From: a virus
IMG/VR virus record: IMGVR_UViG_3300047472_000237
Span: 1 to 64,000 of that record
DNA: 64,000 bases
Reading direction: 5' to 3' (one strand)
Shown: positions 6,836 to 14,448 of the stretch, one piece after another
Layout: each line of letters starts with the position of its first letter
Numbering within the stretch: the stretch's first letter is position 1
Position numbers and translations under genes: made by a program
Notes under the pieces: generated by a model
Databases searched by the model: none
Told to the model about the DNA's origin: nothing
The model's input: only the letters and a program-made list of their open reading frames with translations

Positions 6836-7015
6836 ATGCCGCTGACCCGTGAACAAATTGAAGAAGCACGAAATTGGATAGCCGATTGCCAGTGGGCCGA
6901 CGAAGTGGAGGTCGCTGAGCTAACCGACGAGGAGATCGTACGCGGAATCCGCCGCCATTACGACGGTGGCCTCACCGCCTTCATCGAGTCGTGCGAACCC
7001 GTGAGCTCCAAATGA
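6836..7015 (+). CDS. Small acidic hypothetical protein
   Basis: 59 residues, acidic and helical. ATG 6836 is preferred over an upstream TTG at 6803 because TTGGAGA lies about 7 nt before it. Its stop overlaps the next start (ATGA). Confidence 0.6.
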   Translation: MPLTREQIEEARNWIADCQWADEVEVAELTDEEIVRGIRRHYDGGLTAFIESCEPVSSK

Positions 7016-7242
7016 AGCTATTCGTCGCCCTGGTCGCGTTGGTCTCCCTGGGCCAACAGAACGTACTGCTCGCGTTGCTCGTTGCAGCCGCCTGGGCCGC
7101 CCTGGCCGCGTACCTACAACGCCGCGCCGTACGGGCCGCAACCGCCGCTAGGGCCGCCCGCGCCCGCCGTAGGGCCGCCCGCCTAGCCGCGAAGCGTAGG
7201 CCGAAGGCTAAGCGCCGCCCCGCGCCTACGGGCCGCCCGTAA
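7012..7242 (+). CDS. Membrane protein with an Arg/Lys/Ala-rich tail
   Basis: 76 residues. Residues 1-38 are a long hydrophobic segment (one or two membrane helices); residues 40-76 are dominated by Arg, Ala, Lys and Pro (RRRAARLAAKRRPKAKRRP). The tail would face the cytoplasm by the positive-inside rule and could bind nucleic acid or phospholipid. ATG overlaps the preceding stop, so it is translationally coupled. No family is recognised. Confidence 0.55.
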   Translation: MKLFVALVALVSLGQQNVLLALLVAAAWAALAAYLQRRAVRAATAARAARARRRAARLAAKRRPKAKRRPAPTGRP

Positions 7243-7257
7243 TTCTTGCCCGCCCGT

Positions 7258-7286
7258 TTGGCGTTTCAACGGTTATGCCGTATCTT
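7258..7286 (+). promoter_or_regulatory. Promoter of the leaderless class
   Basis: TTGGCG (7258-7263), 17-nt spacer TTTCAACGGTTATGCCG, TATCTT (7281-7286), only 6 nt to ATG 7293. Confidence 0.8.
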
Positions 7287-7292
7287 TACGGT

Positions 7293-7448
7293 ATGAATGA
7301 CCGCACCTACTCCTTCGCCCTGCCGACCGCTGAAACCTACGCCCGCATTGAGGCGAAGTGGAACAACCCGGCTCGCTTCAACGAGTTCCTCAAGAAGGCT
7401 ATCCGTACCGCCATCAACCAACGCAACAACTTCAACCAGGGCAAGTAA
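7293..7448 (+). CDS. Small hypothetical protein, 51 aa
   Basis: A short frame starting MNDRTYSFALPTAETYARIE and ending NNFNQGK. It begins 6 nt after a strong -10 box and ends 3 nt before the next gene, which makes a real gene likely despite its length. Basic, helical, unrecognised. Confidence 0.6.
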   Translation: MNDRTYSFALPTAETYARIEAKWNNPARFNEFLKKAIRTAINQRNNFNQGK

Positions 7449-7451
7449 CTC

Positions 7452-7733
7452 ATGCAAGTCCAACATGCTCAATGGAACGCCGTCTTCCGTTTGAACGGCA
7501 ACCTCTTCTATCTTCCCCATCTCTCGCCAGCGGCGGAGAAGCGGATGGAGGGGCGCGGCGACATCGTACTGGCCAAGCGACCTCAGAAGGTCGGCGAGGT
7601 CCATCAGCTCAACGTGGCCGGGCATTTCACCGAGATCGCCTGGGGCACCGAGGTCGAGCTCGTCCCCGAGATCCAACTTCGCGCCGACGAGAAGGCGTTG
7701 AAGCGGATGAGGGCACGAGAGCGGCGACAGTAG
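7452..7733 (+). CDS. Small hypothetical protein
   Basis: 93 residues, beta-rich first half (WNAVFRLNGNLFYLPHL) with a basic helical end (ALKRMRARERRQ). It follows the 51-residue gene by 3 nt and shares its promoter. Unrecognised. Confidence 0.6.
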   Translation: MQVQHAQWNAVFRLNGNLFYLPHLSPAAEKRMEGRGDIVLAKRPQKVGEVHQLNVAGHFTEIAWGTEVELVPEIQLRADEKALKRMRARERRQ

Positions 7734-7854
7734 TTTGACGTGTTGAAACAAGAGAGGAAGCTGGCCCAGATGGAGTGAACTCCAACGCCCTCCTCCCTTC
7801 GCCCAGGGCGTACGGGTCCACCCGGCGCAAGCGGTCCAAAAGGAACTACGACCC

Positions 7855-8094
7855 ATGAAGATCCGTCCAGACTACGTGCTCGTGCCGTTCATCCAGAACG
7901 GTGTATCCCTCCAGGTCCACTTCGATCCAACATCTAACCAACCCGTGATCTTCGTGGAGCTCGGCAGCGGGCAACGAACGATTCGGCGGGATGGAATCCG
8001 CGACCTGGTGAACAACCACCTTGGGCACGGGTTCGATCATGTGGTGAAGCTGCTGGAAGCCGCTTGCGACGTCGTGGATCTACGCGATGCGTGA
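7855..8094 (+). CDS. Small hypothetical protein
   Basis: 79 residues, probably a beta sheet followed by a helix; unrecognised. AAGGAA lies about 10 nt before the ATG. The 120 nt upstream hold no clear promoter, so it may be read through from 7258. Confidence 0.6.
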   Translation: MKIRPDYVLVPFIQNGVSLQVHFDPTSNQPVIFVELGSGQRTIRRDGIRDLVNNHLGHGFDHVVKLLEAACDVVDLRDA

Positions 8095-8112
8095 GTAAAA
8101 CGGTTCTAACCC

Positions 8113-8141
8113 TTGGCGTTTCAACGGTTGTGCCGTATCTT
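8113..8141 (+). promoter_or_regulatory. Promoter of the leaderless class
   Basis: TTGGCG (8113-8118), spacer TTTCAACGGTTGTGCCG (17 nt), TATCTT (8136-8141), 10 nt to ATG 8152. The spacer is almost identical to that of the promoter at 7258. Confidence 0.8.
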
Positions 8142-8151
8142 TCGTGTACCT

Positions 8152-8433
8152 ATGGAACGAATCACCGCTACCTTCCGCTCGGATACCGCTACGCTAACGC
8201 TCGCCCGCGTTCCCGCGCCTACCGGCCCCGCCCGCGTAGCCGTGAAGGTAGTGGACGAGGACGGCAAAACGAACGAGGAGACCTTCGAGGTCGGCGCTGA
8301 TCGCGACAAGCGGTGGAGCGACGCGATGAAGGTAGCTTCGTGGGTCTACGGGAATCGTAAGGGCCGACCGAACTGCACGACCAGCGAGGTCGCGTGGATT
8401 CGGGACGAGATGGCGACCTACGCCGGCCTGTGA
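8152..8433 (+). CDS. Small hypothetical protein
   Basis: 93 residues, beta-rich N terminus, helical C terminus. Unrecognised. Single-gene unit between a leaderless promoter and a terminator-like hairpin. Confidence 0.65.
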   Translation: MERITATFRSDTATLTLARVPAPTGPARVAVKVVDEDGKTNEETFEVGADRDKRWSDAMKVASWVYGNRKGRPNCTTSEVAWIRDEMATYAGL

Positions 8434-8459
8434 ACCCGTTGGAGCAGAACGAACTAGGG

Positions 8460-8492
8460 AAGCCGCCGGCCTAACCGCCGCGCGGCTTTCTT
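8460..8492 (+). terminator. Terminator-like hairpin
   Basis: AAGCCGC (8460-8466) pairs with GCGGCTT (8482-8488) over a 15-nt GC-rich loop, followed by TCTT. Confidence 0.5.
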
Positions 8493-9203
8493 ACAGGACG
8501 GTCGTATTGTTACCGGACGTTGGTTGCCCGCTAGGGAAGGCGGTTCGCTGGGGTAGCCGCGCCGTAGGCCGCCCGCCCTACGCCTTCTGCCCTACGCTGG
8601 AGCTCGCCGTTGCTACGGCCTGGGGTACTGGCCGCCTGGGCGTTCCCGGCCCGCCTGGGGTACACCGCCGGGCGTGGAGCGGCATTCATTTTTTGCGTCA
8701 CAAAGTCGCGAGCACGCACCCGACTCCTTATTATCACCCGGCTTCCCTGCTCCAACGGGTCGTTTTGGCCTCCAAACGGGCGTTTTCAGGGTGTTTTCGG
8801 CCTATTTCAGCTGTAAGAACAGCTGGAATCAAGCCTTCTGCTGGAGACAAGGAGCCAAGGGGAGCTCGAGGAGGGGTTGATACAGGTGGAGGAGCTCTCC
8901 TCGAGGTCGGCCAGGTCGTTCACTCTCCCCTGCTCCATTCGACAGAGGAGCTCCACGCGATTCAACCAAGGGAGAGGCTTCACCTGGCTCTGGGCCTCCC
9001 TTGCTCCACTGAATCAACTATCGCTGGGCTCCTTCCCTCCATCGTACTGCTTCATTGAGTCCACTCAACTGCTCCACCTCGAGCTCCAACAGTCTCTAGG
9101 ATTCCTGGGGATTCACAGGGTTCACGCCATCGAGGTCCACCTGCCGCGCGGCATGCCGAGGTGAATCACTCCCTCCATTCGTTCACTCACTGGCTCCACC
9201 CTA

Positions 9204-9231
9204 GTGTCTGATAATGGGCATTACGTTACAC
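9204..9231 (+). other. 28-bp recombinase-type site (dif/res-like)
   Basis: Arms GTGTCTGATAA (9204-9214) and TTACGTTACAC (9221-9231) are imperfect inverted repeats around TGGGCA, the 11-6-11 layout of XerC/XerD sites. The left arm also contains TGTCTGATAAT (9205-9215), the half-site of Tn3-type resolvases. Function is not shown; no integrase lies in the window. Confidence 0.4.
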
Positions 9232-9520
9232 ACATAGTGGAGCGAGTGAGCCAGGTGGACTTCCGCGACTGCTTCCACCTCCACCCGCTTCACCAAACGT
9301 TTGATCTCCAATGAGCCGGGGAGGGGTTCCCGCACGGCGCAGAGGCGAGCGTCGTCCACTTTCTCAGCCCTCTCGCGTGTTTGTGAGTTGAAGGGCCTGC
9401 ATCTGGCCCAGGCGGGCCGGCCGCGATCGTGGAGAGGAGTGGTCGACTTCGGACACTCATCTCAACGAGTCTGGCTGAGTACGCGGAAGTTCAGTAGTTG
9501 GAAAGAGTTACTCAAAATAC

Positions 9521-9540
9521 TCTTCTTCTTAAGAAGAAGA
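9521..9540. repeat. Perfect 20-bp palindrome
   Basis: TCTTCTTCTT is followed directly by its reverse complement AAGAAGAAGA. It is AT-rich against a GC-rich background; a protein-binding or cruciform-forming site is possible. Confidence 0.6.
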
Positions 9541-9808
9541 AGAGAAGTATAGGAGTTCGGTGTTTAAGAACCCCTCCCCGTCCCCCTTCCTACCACATAC
9601 CCCCTACCCTCGCGAATTGCGGCTGCCCTCCTGGGCGAGAGCAACCGCCCCAAACCGTCTCGAAACTCTGCATTCACCAGGGATTGCGCCTGCTCAGCCA
9701 CCCCCGGTCGGCTCTGAGTCAAAACGGCCGGCTGAGTCAGATCCAGGCCGCGCCAGCCTCCACCAGGGTCAATTCCGCAGAAAATCGATCCCCCAGCGTG
9801 AAAGTGGC

Positions 9809-9836
9809 TTGCCTTTGCGTAGCAGCCGGAGAGAAT
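9809..9836 (+). promoter_or_regulatory. Promoter of the leaderless class
   Basis: TTGCCT (9809-9814), 16-nt spacer, GAGAAT (9831-9836), 7 nt to ATG 9844. Confidence 0.55.
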
Positions 9837-9843
9837 CAGGGCC

Positions 9844-10353
9844 ATGGACATTACCCAGAAGAAATCGTTGATCAAAGCCGCGTCCGAAGCCGCCTTCGCA
9901 GCCTACACGGCCGCGCAGGGCGAACACGAGACGGCTTCCCGTAACCTCGTGGAGCTCAAAGGACAGCTGGCGAACCCGCCGGAAGTCGGCCCGCTCCCGC
10001 CGCGCGTCGCGGAGATCCAGGCCGAGCTCGCCCGCCTCGACCAGGCGAACGAACTGGCGAAGGCACCCTTCGTCGCTGAGCTCGCCACCTTCGGTGAGGT
10101 TCTCGACGCCGCCAAGACGGCGAAGAAGAGCCGCAACGGGGCCTACACCACGGCCATCGCGACTTCCAAGCGTGCCCGCGCGAAGAAACTTGCCTTGAAG
10201 AAGCAGTGGGATACCCTTCGGAAGCAGTACAACGACGCGGCCGGCAAGGGCATCGTGCCCGACGCGGTCGTCGAGTTCGTCCCCTACGTGGAGCCGACGA
10301 CGACTCCGACGGAAAACGATGGCCAAGGCACCCCCAACAACAGCGGCACCTGA
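9844..10353 (+). CDS. Coiled-coil hypothetical protein
   Basis: 169 residues. Residues 1-70 and 100-135 are Ala/Glu/Lys-rich helices that look like coiled coil; the end is a Thr/Pro/Asn-rich flexible tail. No family is recognised. It heads the virion block, directly upstream of a small basic protein and the small terminase, so a role around packaging is possible but unproven. Confidence 0.65.
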   Translation: MDITQKKSLIKAASEAAFAAYTAAQGEHETASRNLVELKGQLANPPEVGPLPPRVAEIQAELARLDQANELAKAPFVAELATFGEVLDAAKTAKKSRNGAYTTAIATSKRARAKKLALKKQWDTLRKQYNDAAGKGIVPDAVVEFVPYVEPTTTPTENDGQGTPNNSGT

Positions 10354-10570
10354 TCTCGAACCCGTCTACAACGAGGCATTGGCCTGGCTCGCGGAGGTAT
10401 CCCGAGTCAGGCCGATTCCCGTTGCTGTCAAGGCGTATTTCTTCAACGTAGCGTCCGAGGAACTCGCTGAGTACCGAAAGGGCAAGCGAGAAGCCGCCAA
10501 CGAGTTGAGACGAAAACGGCTCGGACAGGCCCGGAGAAATGGGCGAAATGCCGGAAAACGGGCTCAGTGA
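10319..10570 (+). CDS. Small basic hypothetical protein
   Basis: 83 residues overlapping the previous gene by 35 nt. It ends in a long basic helix (ANELRRKRLGQARRNGRNAG). Unrecognised; a nucleic-acid-binding role is plausible from charge alone. Confidence 0.5.
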   Translation: MAKAPPTTAAPDLEPVYNEALAWLAEVSRVRPIPVAVKAYFFNVASEELAEYRKGKREAANELRRKRLGQARRNGRNAGKRAQ

Positions 10571-10620
10571 GCTTTTTGCGGCTTTCGCCGATGTATCCGT
10601 GACAGTCGCCTCTCTTTTCA

Positions 10621-10652
10621 AGCGACCGCGTGCCATTTCGCACGCGGTCGCT
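10621..10652 (+). terminator. Perfect 12-bp hairpin overlapping the next promoter
   Basis: AGCGACCGCGTG (10621-10632) pairs perfectly with CACGCGGTCGCT (10641-10652). A T-rich run follows only weakly (TATCATTT). The 3' arm touches the -10 of the small terminase gene, so the palindrome may be terminator, operator or both. Confidence 0.55.
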
Positions 10653-10658
10653 TATCAT
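10630..10658 (+). promoter_or_regulatory. Putative promoter of the small terminase gene
   Basis: GTGCCA (10630-10635), 17-nt spacer, TATCAT (10653-10658), 7 nt to ATG 10666. The -35 is weak and lies inside the hairpin. Confidence 0.45.
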
Positions 10659-10665
10659 TTGGGGC

Positions 10666-11289
10666 ATGGACGACGGCAGCGAGATCATCGAAGGCGAAGA
10701 CGAGGTCGACCAGACGACCGAGTTGGCCCTGCTCAAGCCGGCCCCGCTCCCTGCGGCCCTGAAGAACCGCCGCGCCAGGGTGCGGGCGGAAGACGTCACG
10801 GTCGAGCACGTCGAGCGTTTCCTTCAGCATCTCGCCACTTCTGGCCTGTATCATGAGTCGAGTCGCACCTGCGGCCTCGCCCCAAGCACGATCGCACGTC
10901 TCCGCAAGGAGGAGCCTGAGTTCCAGGCCATGTGCGACGAGTCCATGGACGAGTACAAGGACTCCCTCGTCAGGGCGGCCCACAGCCGCGCGGTCGAGGG
11001 GTGGGAAGAGCCGGTCTTCTCCTCCAAGCACGGCGGAGAGATCGGTACGATCCGGAAATTCGACTCGCGACTGCTGGAACTGCTTCTCAAGCGTCATATG
11101 CCAGAGTTTCGCGAAAAGTTCGAGGGCGAGCTCAAGGTCAGTGGTGGCGTGCTCGTGGCCCCGATCCCGGCGACGAACATGGCCGATTGGATGGCAAAGC
11201 ACCAAGAAGCGACGTGGGAAGCTCAGGCCAAGCCGGACTTGGTCGAGCCAGACGCGCCGGCGGAGCCTTCTGGGCCAGTTTCGCCCTGA
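10666..11289 (+). CDS. terS: Terminase small subunit (putative)
   Basis: 207 residues. The central part (about residues 45-125) has the small-terminase pattern: a helix-turn-helix with LAPSTIARLRKEEPEFQAMC, then a long helix with AAHSRAVEGWEEPVF, GGEIGTIRKFDSRLLELLLKRHMPEFREK. In this family the HTH recognises the packaging site and the helical core oligomerises into a ring that feeds the large subunit. The N terminus is acidic and the C terminus Pro/Ala-rich. The large subunit follows about 4 kb downstream rather than directly, with six small genes and a tRNA-like element between. ATG 10666 is set by the promoter. Confidence 0.8.
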   Translation: MDDGSEIIEGEDEVDQTTELALLKPAPLPAALKNRRARVRAEDVTVEHVERFLQHLATSGLYHESSRTCGLAPSTIARLRKEEPEFQAMCDESMDEYKDSLVRAAHSRAVEGWEEPVFSSKHGGEIGTIRKFDSRLLELLLKRHMPEFREKFEGELKVSGGVLVAPIPATNMADWMAKHQEATWEAQAKPDLVEPDAPAEPSGPVSP

Positions 11290-11296
11290 AATGGCC

Positions 11297-11325
11297 TTGC
11301 CTTTCGTTCACTGGGCGGGGAAACT
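11297..11325 (+). promoter_or_regulatory. Promoter of the leaderless class
   Basis: TTGCCT (11297-11302), 17-nt spacer, GAAACT (11320-11325), 6 nt to ATG 11332. Confidence 0.55.
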
Positions 11326-11331
11326 TCGCTC

Positions 11332-11844
11332 ATGGCCGACGAAATCACTCCCCCTGATGAGACGCCGGACGAAATTCCGGAGATCATCGAAGAAAAGCCG
11401 GTTCCGGCCCCCGAGACTCCTCCGTTCGCGGATGGACCGCCGATAACGGTCGACATGCTTGACGGCCACGAAGGCCCCATCATGCGGATGACCTTCATTG
11501 GCAAGGGCAGCGGTGCCATCGGCGTCGAGAGCGAGTTTCTCATCCCGCTGACCGGCGCGGCCCTGATGTCTGTCTTCAAAACGTCGATCCAGGGCCTCAT
11601 CGCGACGTCGCTGGAGGTTGGCACGAGCATGGGGGCCACTCCCGACCAGGTCATGACGGCCATCGGCCTCGACCGCTACAGCGAGCAGCCCGATGACGAG
11701 GGCGACGCGGAAGACGAAATCGACGGCGACGAAGTCGTTGATTTTGTCGACCCCGTAGAGGCTGGCGAGATCATCGACGGCGAAATCATCAGCGGCAACG
11801 ACGTGGACGAGACCGGCGGCCCCCAAACTGACCCAGGAGACTGA
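11332..11844 (+). CDS. Acidic hypothetical protein
   Basis: 170 residues. The ends are very acidic and Pro-rich (residues 1-35 and 120-170); the middle (MRMTFIGKGSGAIGVESEFLIPLTGAALMSV) is a compact hydrophobic domain. No family is recognised. The stop codon lies 4 nt before the tRNA-like element. Confidence 0.6.
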   Translation: MADEITPPDETPDEIPEIIEEKPVPAPETPPFADGPPITVDMLDGHEGPIMRMTFIGKGSGAIGVESEFLIPLTGAALMSVFKTSIQGLIATSLEVGTSMGATPDQVMTAIGLDRYSEQPDDEGDAEDEIDGDEVVDFVDPVEAGEIIDGEIISGNDVDETGGPQTDPGD

Positions 11845-11847
11845 TCT

Positions 11848-11934
11848 GCGGGGGTAGTTTAATCGAGAAAACGGCCTGACGGGCGGGCAATAGCCTACGT
11901 CTGGGTCTTGTGGGTTCAAGTCCCGCTCCCTGCG
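11848..11934 (+). tRNA. Aberrant tRNA-like element, anticodon not assignable
   Basis: The acceptor (GCGGGGG with TCCCTGC), D arm (GTTT/AAAC) and T arm (GTGGG TTCAAGT CCCGC) are clear. The 37 nt between D and T arms do not form a standard anticodon arm with U33. GGCCT (11873-11877) can pair with GGGTC (11903-11907), enclosing a further GACG/CGTC helix, giving an oversized arm. Possibilities are a type II tRNA with an odd anticodon arm, a tRNA carrying a small insertion, or a decayed tRNA. CCA is not encoded. Confidence 0.5.
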
Positions 11935-11951
11935 TTTTGTAAGGACACACA

Positions 11952-13502
11952 ATGGCGAAGAGAAACGTAATCACCCAGACTCAGCTGTTCGCGATGGACG
12001 CGGGCGGCGTCAAGGTCACCACCTTCGACGGCAGCGGCATCGTCGAGGCGACCATCACTCTCCCGCTCGAGAACATCGACCAGGTCGAGCTCGGGGAACA
12101 CGGGTGGGTGCTGCGTCAGGACGGCACGCACGTCGACGGCACCGTCGAGACGTTCCCGTACGAGCCGACCAAGCACACCGGCCGCACCTACGGCCCCGGC
12201 GAGTGGCCGCTCAAGGACGTCAAGCACCCGCTCGGACCGCCCGGCCCGTCGAACCACCAGGTCACGAACAGCGGCGGCGAGGACGGGGCACCCGGTGTGG
12301 TCGTTTTCTCCGCTCCGACGACGGGCAAGCTGGAGGACGAGCAGGCGCGGGGCCGCGTGCTGCGTCCCACGGCTCACAAGTGCGACATGATGTGTGGCTG
12401 CATCGACGGCGAGACCCCACCGGAAGTGCAGAACGCCGTGGCCGCCATCGCGGTCGATCTCTTGACCAACGTCGTGGCGAACGGAGACGGCACGTTTACG
12501 ACGTCCGGCTACCCGCTTCCGCCGCAGTACGCTGAGAGCGAGCGGCGTGCCGCCCTGGAGGAAGAGGAGATCGCCAACGACAAGCGCGTCAGCCTGACCC
12601 AGGCCCCGGTCGACCACGCCAAGGACGAGCCGGAGCTCCCGCCCGTTGGCTGGAGCTATGGCGGCGGCTTCGAGGAGACGGAAGCAGCCGCGCTCGCTGA
12701 CGCCGAGACCTTCCTGGGCGACCCGTACCGCCCGCGTGAGCCTGTCGACCTTGACGCCGTCCGCGTCGAGATCACCGACCATGATGGTGAGGCTGACCCG
12801 CGTGACGGTTCAGCTCATCTATCCCAGATCAAGGAGCCTGGCCTGCTGCTCGAGCGGATCAAGGCCGGCCTGGAGGCTGGGGAAGCCGACGGACAGACCG
12901 AGGACGTCCACGTCTTCCGCACCCACGGCCTGACCGAGACGGAAGTCGCGGCGTTCACTCAGATCCCCGGCGCGAAGTGGATCAAGTCCACCAACGTCGT
13001 GCTTGTGCCCGTGAAGAGCATGTCGGCCGGCATGGCCGAGCTCATGCAGCGCGGCCTGTCACACCGACGGTTCCAGGCACGCGGGCCGGTCACGGTCAAG
13101 GTGACCCCGCCCAACATCCAGGACATGCCCAAGTCCGCCATCGGCGACCGCCTCCGCGCGGCCCTCCGGGGCGAGACCACGAGCTCGACCAACCCCACGC
13201 CCACCCACGAGCACAGCACGCCCGAAGGCTTCGCCCAAGGCGTCCTCGACCTCGTCCGCAACCGGGGCGGCGACTACGGCACGCCGGCCCAGAACCACCA
13301 ACTGACCGCCGACCTGATGTCGGCGTTCCTGAGCCGCAAGGCCCGTCAGACTATCACGATCACAGCGGAGGACGTCTGTATGTTCAACATCCTCCAGAAG
13401 ATCTCGAGGCTTGCGTACACGAGCAAGGACGACAGCTACGCGGACATTGCCGGCTACGTGGAGAACGTGGCCATGCTTCGCCCTGATCAACGTGCACGCT
13501 GA
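11952..13502 (+). CDS. DUF6378-containing protein
   Basis: 516 residues. The C-terminal 90 (from about residue 425: GGDYGTPAQNH..., ITAEDVCMFNILQKISRLAY, DSYADIAGYVENVAML) match DUF6378, a small helical domain common in phages and of unknown role. The first 330 residues are a mosaic: a beta-rich N terminus, a short segment with HKCDMMCGC, and acidic helical stretches, with no family recognised. DUF6378 is usually found as a small free protein, so the long N-terminal extension is unusual. A TAAGGA sequence precedes the ATG. Confidence 0.7.
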   Translation: MAKRNVITQTQLFAMDAGGVKVTTFDGSGIVEATITLPLENIDQVELGEHGWVLRQDGTHVDGTVETFPYEPTKHTGRTYGPGEWPLKDVKHPLGPPGPSNHQVTNSGGEDGAPGVVVFSAPTTGKLEDEQARGRVLRPTAHKCDMMCGCIDGETPPEVQNAVAAIAVDLLTNVVANGDGTFTTSGYPLPPQYAESERRAALEEEEIANDKRVSLTQAPVDHAKDEPELPPVGWSYGGGFEETEAAALADAETFLGDPYRPREPVDLDAVRVEITDHDGEADPRDGSAHLSQIKEPGLLLERIKAGLEAGEADGQTEDVHVFRTHGLTETEVAAFTQIPGAKWIKSTNVVLVPVKSMSAGMAELMQRGLSHRRFQARGPVTVKVTPPNIQDMPKSAIGDRLRAALRGETTSSTNPTPTHEHSTPEGFAQGVLDLVRNRGGDYGTPAQNHQLTADLMSAFLSRKARQTITITAEDVCMFNILQKISRLAYTSKDDSYADIAGYVENVAMLRPDQRAR

Positions 13503-13568
13503 GAAATGAGCGCGGTGGACCCATTGTAGGGTGCTCCGCTAAAAACTGGTTCAGGTAAGGGTTTCCCC

Positions 13569-13597
13569 TTGCTTCCGATAGGGGGCCACGGCACAAT
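13569..13597 (+). promoter_or_regulatory. Promoter with its -10 inside a palindrome
   Basis: TTGCTT (13569-13574), 17-nt spacer, CACAAT (13592-13597). The -10 lies in the loop and 3' start of CCACGGCA (13586-13593) / TGCCGTGG (13597-13604), a perfect 8-bp inverted repeat around CAA, an operator-like layout. Confidence 0.55.
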
Positions 13598-13645
13598 GCC
13601 GTGGTCGACTGCGGGAGTTAGCAACGCCCGCAATCGAGGTACGCA

Positions 13646-14008
13646 GTGGAAGACAGAAAGTCGAAGTTGCCGGTCAAGAGGATCATCACGGGCCAGGCCG
13701 ACACGGAAGTGCGCGTCCTGCTCAAGATGGACGATGTGACCAAGAAAGCCTGGGTGGAAGTGGGGGTCTGCTCCCTCGTCCGCCCCGGCCTCATCGGATG
13801 GCTCAAGGTCGACGCGAACAGTCAACGCCTCACTGAGGACGTTCGGCGGGCAGCGGAGTTGATCGCAATGAGCCAGTGTGCGGACTACAGCGACGGGCAC
13901 AACCCGCCTGCTGTCGCCCGCGCGGCCGAGGCAGCTTTGAAAGACGTGATGGCGAAGGCCGACCGTGCGAACAAACGCATCGTCAGTCTCCCAGGGGGTG
14001 GGGCGTGA
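13646..14008 (+). CDS. Hypothetical protein
   Basis: 120 residues starting at GTG. Beta-rich first half, then helices; residues about 85-110 resemble a regular helix hairpin. No family is recognised. It overlaps the next gene at GTGA, so the two are probably coupled. Confidence 0.6.
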   Translation: MEDRKSKLPVKRIITGQADTEVRVLLKMDDVTKKAWVEVGVCSLVRPGLIGWLKVDANSQRLTEDVRRAAELIAMSQCADYSDGHNPPAVARAAEAALKDVMAKADRANKRIVSLPGGGA

Positions 14009-14448
14009 GCCGAGGAGAACCACCCCGTCCTGAGTTCGTCAGTCACGTGCTTGAGGTGGCATACACGACCGGCGCAGTGCTCGTGGAAGCATTCGTCTGT
14101 CCGGCTTGCCATCTCCGGCAATTGTCGTGCCATCTTTGGTGCGAAACCCTGAGTTGCCGTGATCCACAATGCTCGGGACGTCTCCCGAGTAAGGTGTCAC
14201 GGCCGCCTCAGCCAGGTGAGGTCTCGCTGGAGTCCCTGGAGCTCGCGATGAAGACGCTTCGCGAGACATACGAGAACCAACAGCGCGTGGAACTCCCACC
14301 GCTAACGGCTGAGGAAGTCGCTGTGCTTCCTGTGGACGTGAAGTTGCTGCTTGCACGGCAGTCGGTCGCTGCTTCCCAGCATGTGCTGGTCAAAGCGGCG
14401 GCCTTGTCCGAAGAAATGGTGAAACTTCATGCCCCACACGAATCGTAA
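14005..14448 (+). CDS. Putative zinc-ribbon protein
   Basis: 147 residues from GTG 14005. Residues about 28-55 contain CPAC, then C, C and C spaced as in a zinc ribbon (CPACHLRQLSCHLWC...CRDPQC). The C-terminal half is one long helix. The role is unknown. GTGA overlap with the preceding stop supports the start. Confidence 0.6.
   Translation: MSRGEPPRPEFVSHVLEVAYTTGAVLVEAFVCPACHLRQLSCHLWCETLSCRDPQCSGRLPSKVSRPPQPGEVSLESLELAMKTLRETYENQQRVELPPLTAEEVAVLPVDVKLLLARQSVAASQHVLVKAAALSEEMVKLHAPHES

Larger units (their letters stand above)
8434..9843. other. 1.4-kb non-coding region
   Basis: No gene is supported. It holds a hairpin (8460-8492), a GGAG/CTCC low-complexity tract (about 8860-9300), a weak third TTCACG cluster (9101-9126), a recombinase-type palindrome (9204-9231), a perfect 20-bp palindrome (9521-9540) and the promoter of the gene at 9844. 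It separates the small-gene arm from the virion genes and is a good place to look for an origin, packaging or recombination site. Confidence 0.6.

Noticed and set aside
9204-9231. Proven attachment site
   Set aside because: No integrase in the window and no host junction known; kept only as a site resembling dif/res sequences.
9301-9944. Short + strand frames in the large non-coding region
   Set aside because: No promoter or Shine-Dalgarno and no sensible protein pattern; they overlap the true gene at 9844.
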